A program made the position numbers and the translations under genes. DNA of 64,000 bases. Origin: Nitrococcus mobilis. Lineage in GTDB: Bacteria; Pseudomonadota; Gammaproteobacteria; Nitrococcales; Nitrococcaceae. Positions 58,576 through 64,000 of the stretch are shown in pieces. The notes under the pieces are model-generated. The model saw only the letters and a list, made by a program, of their open reading frames with translations, was not told the DNA's origin and did no database searches. The stretch covers positions 1 to 64,000 of the forward strand of contig JAGFJL010000059.1 of the NCBI GenBank assembly GCA_024102725.1. The letters run 5' to 3'. Position 1 is the stretch's first letter. Every line of letters begins with the position of its first letter.

Positions 58576-58612
58576 GCCCCGGGTAAGGCGAACGCTACGC
58601 CTTATTTGGGGC
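58576..58612 (-). promoter_or_regulatory. Large stem-loop between hrcA and grpE
   Basis: Starting at the base after the hrcA stop (minus strand), GCCCC and GGGGC (58612-58608 with 58580-58576) and TAAGGCG with CGCCTTA (58604-58598 with 58590-58584) form a 5+7-bp stem. It has a 3x3 internal loop and a 7-nt hairpin loop. A T-rich but interrupted stretch follows. It could be a partial terminator, lowering grpE relative to hrcA, or a processing or stability element. Confidence 0.55.
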
Positions 58613-59731
58613 TCAGTGGTGTGGATTCAAGGCATGCCCAAGCAGCTTCGCCGTCACATCGACGATTGGAATGATCCGACCGTAGGGCATCCGGGTTGGC
58701 CCGATGACACCGAGCACACCCAACACCCCATCGTCGCTCTGATAGCGTGAGGTTACCAAGCTAACGCCATCAAAGACCTCATAGCCTGATTCCTGGCCAA
58801 TAAAAATCTGCACCCCGTCCGCCGTCAAGCAACGGTCGAGCAGATGGATAATATCCCGCTTATGATTGAACGCCTCGAATAGCTGCTTGAGCTTTTCGAT
58901 ATCAGATAACTCGGCGAAGGTCATGAGATTGGTCTCGCCGGCCATCACATAGTCGTCATCCTCATCCTCACCCTCGGGCCGCGTGAACAGACGCTGCGCT
59001 ACCTCTATGGCCAAACTCATCAACTCGGTCATCTCTTTGCGGTCCTGGTGCATGGCATCGAGTAGCGCCGCGCGGATTTGCTCGATGTTCTTGCCGCCAA
59101 ATTCGGCATTGAGGTAGTTGGCGATATGCTCGAGTTCGGCACCGCTATAATCTCGCCCGGTCTGTAATACGCGGTTTTGCACCTCATGCTCGTTGACCAC
59201 TAAAATCGCCAAAACCCGCCGCTCGGACAGCGGTAGGAAGCCCAGCTGCCGCACCGAGCCGGTGTGGCGGCGCGGTATGGTTACGACCCCGGCTAACTGT
59301 GTCAACCCAGAGAGCAAGTTGGACGCCGAATCGATCAATACATCGGCATTGGTGCCACGATCCAGGCGAATGCGCAACTGCTCGATCTCCCACTCCCGCA
59401 ACGGATTCACGGTGAGTAGACTGTCAACGAAGAAACGGTAGCCAAGGTCGGTCGGTATCCGGCCGGCCGATGTATGCGGCGCCCGAACGTAGCCCGCTTC
59501 CTCCAAATCCGCCATGATATTGCGAACCGTAGCCGGACTGAGATTCAAACCCGACTCGCGCGTGAGAGTACGCGACCCTGTCGGCTGGCCCTCGCGGATA
59601 TAACGCTGCACCAAAGCCTTCAGCAGCTGCTGAGCGCGCTCCTCAAGAATCGGATCGGCAAGCTTTCTTTTCGGGGAAGCTGCCGACGGCCAAGACCTAC
59701 CGCTTCGCGCGGGAGCAGTTCTACGTGTCAT
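58613..59731 (-). CDS. hrcA: Heat-inducible transcription repressor HrcA
   Basis: Binds CIRCE operators and represses class I heat-shock genes; it needs GroEL for activity, which couples derepression to chaperone demand. The 372 residues have an N-terminal winged helix (ERAQQLLKALVQRYIREGQPT and LSPATVRNIMADLEEAG) followed by the GAF-like and dimerisation domains. The N terminus has about 24 extra residues rich in Arg and Ser compared with typical HrcA, and the ribosome binding site is weak, so the start is uncertain. It autoregulates through the CIRCE at 59752-59778. Confidence 0.96.
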   Translation of the reverse strand: MTRRTAPARSGRSWPSAASPKRKLADPILEERAQQLLKALVQRYIREGQPTGSRTLTRESGLNLSPATVRNIMADLEEAGYVRAPHTSAGRIPTDLGYRFFVDSLLTVNPLREWEIEQLRIRLDRGTNADVLIDSASNLLSGLTQLAGVVTIPRRHTGSVRQLGFLPLSERRVLAILVVNEHEVQNRVLQTGRDYSGAELEHIANYLNAEFGGKNIEQIRAALLDAMHQDRKEMTELMSLAIEVAQRLFTRPEGEDEDDDYVMAGETNLMTFAELSDIEKLKQLFEAFNHKRDIIHLLDRCLTADGVQIFIGQESGYEVFDGVSLVTSRYQSDDGVLGVLGVIGPTRMPYGRIIPIVDVTAKLLGHALNPHH

Positions 59732-59751
59732 GAGTTTTCAGACTCACTTCA

Positions 59752-59778
59752 TTGGCACTCTATGACCTAGAGTGCTAA
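59752..59778 (-). promoter_or_regulatory. CIRCE operator (HrcA-binding inverted repeat)
   Basis: Minus strand: TTAGCACTC (59778-59770), a 9-bp spacer, and GAGTGCCAA (59760-59752). Consensus is TTAGCACTC-N9-GAGTGCTAA, so only one base differs. It sits 20 bp before the hrcA ATG and directly downstream of the -10 box, as expected for repression of hrcA-grpE-dnaK-dnaJ. Confidence 0.95.
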
Positions 59779-59782
59779 CGGC

Positions 59783-59811
59783 AAGCTAACAGCCGACCTC
59801 CACAGTGTCAA
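59783..59811 (-). promoter_or_regulatory. Candidate sigma-70 promoter of the hrcA operon
   Basis: Minus strand TTGACA (59811-59806) is a perfect -35 box; 17 bp later TAGCTT (59788-59783) is a weak -10 box. The expected start point falls at the first bases of CIRCE, the usual geometry for HrcA-controlled promoters. Confidence 0.6.
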
Positions 59812-59943
59812 TAAAGCCCCGCACCATACGATACCGGCAAACGCCGCACCGCCCACGGCAGAGGCAACGCGTATAGCGAAGGCAATTGGCCGACTAGGAC
59901 CAACATGATAACTTGGCGGCGGATGGCGAGGAACGACGCTACG

Positions 59944-60816
59944 ATGCAGTCTTTTCACACGATTGGAATCATGGGCAAAGCCAACGATCCCGATACTGCG
60001 GATACCATAACGCGTATTGCCCGGCATCTCCAGAGGATCGGTCATCCGGTCTTGCTCGACGCCGAGAGCGCCCCTCAGATACCGGACGGCGACCGCTGCG
60101 GGCGGGCTGTACTGATCCAAAACGCCGATCTGCTCATTGCCGTCGGAGGTGACGGCACGTTGTTGCATGCAGCCCGTCTACTCGCCGATCATGAGGTGCC
60201 GATCCTCGGTGTCAACCGTGGCCGCACGGGCTTTCTGGTCGATGTGCCTCCTAGCCATCTCGACGAAATCGACGCCGTGCTCAATGGAGAGTTCATCGCC
60301 GATGACCGGATGTTGCTCGCTGCGGAAATTCACCGTGGCGAAGAGGTCCTGAGTCACGGAATCGCTCTGAACGATGTCGTATTGCATAAATGGAATACGG
60401 CGCGGATGATCGATTTCGAGACCTATATCGATGGTGAGCTCGCCAATCGGCACCGCTCCGACGGGCTGATCGTAGCCACGCCCACGGGGTCGACGGCGTA
60501 TGCCATGTCAGGCGGAGGGCCGATTATGCATCCGAATCTGGACGCCATCGCTCTGGTGCCGATCTGCCCGCACACCCTGAGCAATCGCCCATTGGTGATC
60601 AGCGCCGAGAGCACGATCGAGATCGCCGTGCATCCGGGCTCGCTAAAGCAAACTCGGGTAAGTTGCGACGGCCAGGAAGACCTGGGGTTGGTTAACGAAG
60701 GACGTATCATGATACGCAAATGCACCCGCAAAGTACACCTGATCCATCCACCTCGCTACCGCTATTTCGGAATTCTGCGGGCCAAATTATGCTGGGGAGG
60801 AACTCACTTCAGCTGA
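59944..60816 (+). CDS. nadK: NAD kinase
   Basis: Phosphorylates NAD to NADP. The 290 residues contain the nucleotide-binding GGDGTLL (about 67-73), LGVNRGRTGFL and the TPTGSTAYAMSGGGPI block. The ATG at 59944 fits homologues (HTIGIMGK); in-frame ATG codons at 59923 and 59905 are alternatives, none with a strong ribosome binding site. It is divergent from hrcA and precedes recN by 34 bp, a conserved pairing. Confidence 0.96.
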   Translation: MQSFHTIGIMGKANDPDTADTITRIARHLQRIGHPVLLDAESAPQIPDGDRCGRAVLIQNADLLIAVGGDGTLLHAARLLADHEVPILGVNRGRTGFLVDVPPSHLDEIDAVLNGEFIADDRMLLAAEIHRGEEVLSHGIALNDVVLHKWNTARMIDFETYIDGELANRHRSDGLIVATPTGSTAYAMSGGGPIMHPNLDAIALVPICPHTLSNRPLVISAESTIEIAVHPGSLKQTRVSCDGQEDLGLVNEGRIMIRKCTRKVHLIHPPRYRYFGILRAKLCWGGTHFS

Positions 60817-60850
60817 AATTACAGCACTCAGCGTCTCAAGGATATAGCTC

Positions 60851-62518
60851 ATGCTGCGGCGAATCCACATACGGAATTTCGCGATCGTCGACACTGTCGA
60901 AATCGCCTTCGAGCCGGGCATGACAACTCTGACCGGAGAGACAGGGGCCGGCAAATCCATTCTGCTCGATGCACTCGGGACGTGCCTCGGTGACCGTGCC
61001 GACAGTTCCGTCCTACCCAACCACGCCGAGCGTGCAGAGATTCATGTCACCTTCGATCTGGACGATGCTTGGCAAGCCCGTGAGTGGCTCCGACAACACG
61101 ATCTTGACGCCGGCGACGAATGCATTTTACGCCGCGTCTTACAACGCAACGGCCGCTCCCAGAGCTACATCAACGGCCGGCCCGTCCCGCTTCAACAGCT
61201 TGCAGCGCTTGGTAGTCGGCTCATCGGAATCCATGGCCAACACGCCCACCAATCTCTGCGTCGACGCGACATCCAGCGTGAAATCCTGGACGCGTTTGGC
61301 GGTCACACCACCAGAGTAGCGCGGGTGGGCGAACACTACCAGGCGCACCGCCGCTTACACACCGCCATTCAGCACTTGCAAAACGGCCAGGAACGCGGCG
61401 TTGGCCAGATAGAGCTCTTACGCTACCAGGTAAACGAGTTGATGGGGCTCAATCCGGACGCCAACGAACTCGAAGAACTCAATCGCGAGCAGCGCCGGCT
61501 GGCCTCCGCCGAAGAGCTTATCACCATCTGTCAGTCGGTTATCGCCGGACTCTATGAAGACGAGCAAGCGGTCCAAAACGTGCTCGGCGGGACCGTCCGT
61601 CAGCTCGCTGGGCGGACCGACCTGGACCCGGCTATTGCCACAGCCTATGGGTTGTTCAATGAGGCGCTGGTGCAGATCGGCGAAGGTTGCGAAACCCTAC
61701 GCCATTTCGTTACCGGCATCGAGGTGGATTCCGACCGGCTCCAGCAGGTGGAGGAGCGCCTGGGGCAAATTTCCGACCTGGCCCGGAAGCATCGAGTGCG
61801 CCCCGAGGAGCTGATCGAGCGCTTGCAAGTGTTGCGCAACGAGCTCGACGAACAGGAATCGGCCGGCGCGCGGCTCACTGAGCTTACCAAGCGAATGGCC
61901 GAAGTTGAGACTGAATACTATGCCGCGGCCGCCGAGCTCAGCAACGCGCGTCAGCGCGCGGCCCTTATCTTACAAGAACACGTTACGAGCTTCATCCACG
62001 AGCTCGGGATGCCCACCGGTGAGCTCAAGATACAAGTCGTCAATCGCGCTGCAAAAACCATCAGTCCGCATGGTATGGATGACATATGCTTCGAGGTCCG
62101 TACCGCGCCCGATCAGCGCTTCGGCCCAATCAACAAGATCGCCTCCGGCGGCGAAATCGCCCGCATCGGTCTCGCCCTCGAGGTGGCTACGGCACGCACG
62201 ACCCGCATTCCCACGCTTATTTTCGATGAAGCCGACAGCGGCATCGGCGGGGCCGTGGCCGAGGTGGTTGGACGCAAGCTCCGCCAGCTCGGCGCCCACC
62301 ATCAAGTGCTCTGCGTCACACACTTGCCCCAGGTCGCGGCTCAAGCCCATCACCAGCTGCGCGTCTGCAAACAAACCCACCCTGATCGCACGCGAACCCG
62401 CGTCGAGCCGCTTGACGAAACCAGCCGGACCTACGAAATCGCCCGCATGCTGGGCGGCTTGGAAATCACGGAAAACACTGTCAACCACGCTCGCGAGATG
62501 CTACAGCGAGCGGATTGA
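60851..62518 (+). CDS. recN: DNA repair protein RecN
   Basis: An SMC-like ATPase that helps repair double-strand breaks. The 555 residues have the Walker A motif GETGAGKS at 29-36, a central coiled-coil region (about 150-370), and the C-terminal signature and Walker B (ASGGEIARIGLAL, LIFDEADSGIGG). AAGGA lies 8 nt before the ATG. No LexA-type SOS box was seen in the short nadK-recN gap. Confidence 0.97.
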   Translation: MLRRIHIRNFAIVDTVEIAFEPGMTTLTGETGAGKSILLDALGTCLGDRADSSVLPNHAERAEIHVTFDLDDAWQAREWLRQHDLDAGDECILRRVLQRNGRSQSYINGRPVPLQQLAALGSRLIGIHGQHAHQSLRRRDIQREILDAFGGHTTRVARVGEHYQAHRRLHTAIQHLQNGQERGVGQIELLRYQVNELMGLNPDANELEELNREQRRLASAEELITICQSVIAGLYEDEQAVQNVLGGTVRQLAGRTDLDPAIATAYGLFNEALVQIGEGCETLRHFVTGIEVDSDRLQQVEERLGQISDLARKHRVRPEELIERLQVLRNELDEQESAGARLTELTKRMAEVETEYYAAAAELSNARQRAALILQEHVTSFIHELGMPTGELKIQVVNRAAKTISPHGMDDICFEVRTAPDQRFGPINKIASGGEIARIGLALEVATARTTRIPTLIFDEADSGIGGAVAEVVGRKLRQLGAHHQVLCVTHLPQVAAQAHHQLRVCKQTHPDRTRTRVEPLDETSRTYEIARMLGGLEITENTVNHAREMLQRAD

Positions 62519-62650
62519 AACCAGCACATAATTTGTTCCTTTGGCGGACGTCAATTCGGCCGGCAAACACACTCCCCCCTTACCTATGCTTAACACCGCA
62601 GTCACCCTCTTGACAGGCAACGCGCATGCCCTAGCTCATCAGCGAAGCGC

Positions 62651-63067
62651 TCAACGCTTGCCACGGCATTTCCGGCAGCGCCCATATAGAATCATTGAAT
62701 GGGCGGTTAAATCGAAACCATGATCATGGGCGATCAATTCCTGTCGATCTTCAATAATCGCGTCCATGAACTCTTCGATTCCACCGCATTCGGTGCATAC
62801 CATATGATCGTGGTGTTCGCCCTTGTTGAGCTCGAAGACGCCCTGATTGCCTTCGAAGTTGTGACGCTGGACAAGTCCCGCCGCTTCGAACTGTGTCAAA
62901 ACACGATAAACAGTGGCGAGTCCAATGTCCTCCCCTGCCTCCAAAAGGCAGCGGTAGACATCTTCGGCGGACATATGCTGATGCCGATTTTGGTCCAGGA
63001 TCTCAAGTATCTTCGTTCGCGGTAGCGTAACCTTAAGACCGGCCTTTCTAAGGTCTTTGGATTCCAA
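62651..63067 (-). CDS. fur: Ferric uptake regulator Fur
   Basis: The iron-responsive repressor. The 138 residues start at a TTG (63067), chosen because GGGGAGG lies 4 nt upstream and homologues begin at this point (ESKDLRKAGLKVTLPR). The winged helix covers about 1-80. The metal-binding GEHHDH is at 83-88, and the structural zinc cysteines are C91, C94, C131 and C134. A longer frame to 63091 also begins with TTG. It diverges from bamE, a standard arrangement in gammaproteobacteria. Confidence 0.96.
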   Translation of the reverse strand: MESKDLRKAGLKVTLPRTKILEILDQNRHQHMSAEDVYRCLLEAGEDIGLATVYRVLTQFEAAGLVQRHNFEGNQGVFELNKGEHHDHMVCTECGGIEEFMDAIIEDRQELIAHDHGFDLTAHSMILYGRCRKCRGKR

Positions 63068-63138
63068 AACGCCTCCCCGGCTCGTATGCAACGTTTGCCA
63101 GCTGCGCTATCATGCGCTCGGTTTGGAGTGAGGAAACG

Positions 63139-63546
63139 ATGTCGATGCGCACTGCATTCATAGTAACAACTGTAGTATACATCACTTCTTTGTTACTTTC
63201 GGGATGCTCCGTATCACAGCTGCCCTTCGTCTACCGTCCGGCGCTGGAGCAAGGCACAGTCCTCAGCGCGGACAAAGTCAGGCAGTTGCGGCCCGGCATG
63301 ACACCACAGCAAGTTCAATTCCTGCTCGGCACCCCCACCATTCAAGACCCATTCCACACCAACCGTTGGGATTATGTCTACTTGCACGACCCGCGCAACG
63401 GCGCCCCCCCCACACAGCGTCAGCTAACGCTTTTTTTCGATGAAAGCAACCACTTACAAGCAGCCAAAGGCTACGCGTTACCATCCGCAAGCCCACTGTT
63501 GCGGCGCGACTCCGAGAACAAACCACGCCTATCGGCGCGCCGATGA
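63139..63546 (+). CDS. bamE: Outer-membrane assembly lipoprotein BamE (OmlA/SmpA)
   Basis: A small lipoprotein of the BAM complex that supports BamA (encoded at 37839-40115). From the ATG at 63139 (GAGG 5 nt upstream) it has 135 residues. The signal peptide ends in the lipobox LLSGC, with the lipidated Cys at residue 23. The BamE fold follows, with VRQLRPGMTPQQVQFLLGTP and HTNRWDYVYL. Its last 18 bp overlap the 3' end of the convergent rnfH. Confidence 0.94.
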   Translation: MSMRTAFIVTTVVYITSLLLSGCSVSQLPFVYRPALEQGTVLSADKVRQLRPGMTPQQVQFLLGTPTIQDPFHTNRWDYVYLHDPRNGAPPTQRQLTLFFDESNHLQAAKGYALPSASPLLRRDSENKPRLSARR

Positions 63547-63852
63547 AGCACGCCCTGCAGCGCCGATTCGCGCAGCGCGCCGCCGGCGCATCTCTTTGGG
63601 ATCGGCGAGCAAAGGGCGGTAAATCTCCACCCGATCCTTGTGGCGCAGCCGCTGCGTCAACTCAACCGGTCGGCTGAATATGCCAACCTTCTGGCGCGCA
63701 AGGTCGATCTCGCCGAAACGCTGCCGAATCCCCGAACGGTGGATCGCCTCTGCGACGGTTATGCCCGAGCGCGCCTGCATCGACACGATGACCTGCTCAG
63801 CGGCGGTTGCATAGGCAACCTCAACACAAATGAGGTCGGGCTCACGACTCAT
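63529..63852 (-). CDS. rnfH: RnfH-family (UPF0125) ubiquitin-like-fold protein
   Basis: A small protein of 107 residues with a beta-grasp fold, of unsettled function; the name comes from linkage to rnf genes in some bacteria. From the ATG at 63852 (GGAGAT 6 nt upstream) the protein reads MSREPDLICVEVAYA, then GIFSRPVELTQRLRHKDRVEIYRPL, both family markers. It has an arginine-rich C-terminal tail. It is normally the partner of ratA, which I could not recognise in the last 148 bp of the window. Confidence 0.9.
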   Translation of the reverse strand: MSREPDLICVEVAYATAAEQVIVSMQARSGITVAEAIHRSGIRQRFGEIDLARQKVGIFSRPVELTQRLRHKDRVEIYRPLLADPKEMRRRRAARIGAAGRASSARR

Positions 63853-63945
63853 CTCACATCTCCTAATCAGCCGAGGCGGGCGCAGGCTGAGGCCGACAGC
63901 AACACCACGGCATGCCGAAGCCGCCACCAGCAGGGATAGCCCAAG

Positions 63946-64000
63946 TTAGAAGCAAAGGCGGTCCAGCGCCGCATCGACTCGCTCCTGTAACGCCTCGCCC
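63946..64000 (-). CDS. Possible 3' end of an unidentified minus-strand gene
   Basis: An open frame entering from the right edge reads GEALQERVDAALDRLCF and ends in TAA at 63948-63946. It is 93 bp upstream of rnfH. It does not look like the C terminus of RatA, the usual neighbour of RnfH. Eighteen codons are too few to be sure it is coding. Confidence 0.25.
   Translation of the reverse strand, partial: GEALQERVDAALDRLCF

Noticed and set aside
60817-60850. Possible LexA (SOS) box before recN
   Set aside because: No CTGT-N8-ACAG pattern is present in the 34-bp gap. SOS control may act further upstream or be absent.
63946-64000. Calling the right-edge frame ratA from synteny
   Set aside because: The visible residues GEALQERVDAALDRLCF do not resemble the RatA C terminus, so only an unidentified partial frame is reported.

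Overview
The window is chromosomal core DNA from a moderately GC-rich gammaproteobacterium. Evidence for this is the nlpD-rpoS pair, a complete run from rpsB through bamA, the lpx genes, pyrG and eno to rpoS, the succinylase-type lysine genes dapD and dapE, glnD, fur, bamE and rnfH, and a heat-shock operon led by hrcA with a CIRCE operator. HrcA/CIRCE together with sigma-32-like promoter sequence, and an rpfE-like gene beside recJ, resemble Chromatiales, Xanthomonadales or Methylococcales rather than enterics. I infer a Chromatiales-like organism and cannot name the genus. No rRNA, tRNA, CRISPR array or prophage was seen.

Layout. Positions 1-240 hold the 3' end of an IS200/IS605-type transposase and three perfect hairpins. 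From 457 to 9367 lie a DUF6231 gene, an alpha/beta hydrolase, pepN, the tail-specific protease prc, and two genes I cannot assign (a multi-spanning coiled-coil membrane protein and a secreted VWA-like protein). Minus-strand genes at 9326-15865 are alaC, hom, thrC, an rpfE-like gene and recJ, that is, alanine and threonine synthesis plus a recombination exonuclease. A small Mth938-domain gene follows on the plus strand.

From 47490 down to 16461 the minus strand carries one nearly unbroken string: rpsB, tsf, pyrH, frr, uppS, cdsA, dxr, rseP, bamA, skp, lpxD, fabZ, lpxA, lpxB, rnhB, dnaE, accA, tilS, pyrG, kdsA, eno, ftsB, ispD, ispF, surE, pcm, yqaA, nlpD, rpoS. It couples translation, isoprenoid and undecaprenyl synthesis, outer-membrane assembly, lipid A, fatty acid and CTP supply, and the stationary-phase sigma factor. 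The string is interrupted only by a plus-strand smr gene where truD often sits.

On the plus strand from 47773 run map, glnD, dapD and dapE; dapB faces them. The heat-shock block hrcA, grpE, dnaK, dnaJ (59731 to 54528, minus) has a vegetative promoter with CIRCE before hrcA and a sigma-32-like promoter with a degenerate CIRCE before dnaK. nadK, recN and bamE (plus) and fur and rnfH (minus) close the window.

Most of the window is conventional. The points I consider most worth a second look are the unassigned gene pair at 7110-9367, a four-cysteine insertion in threonine synthase, the double control of the chaperone operon, and a structured rpsB leader.
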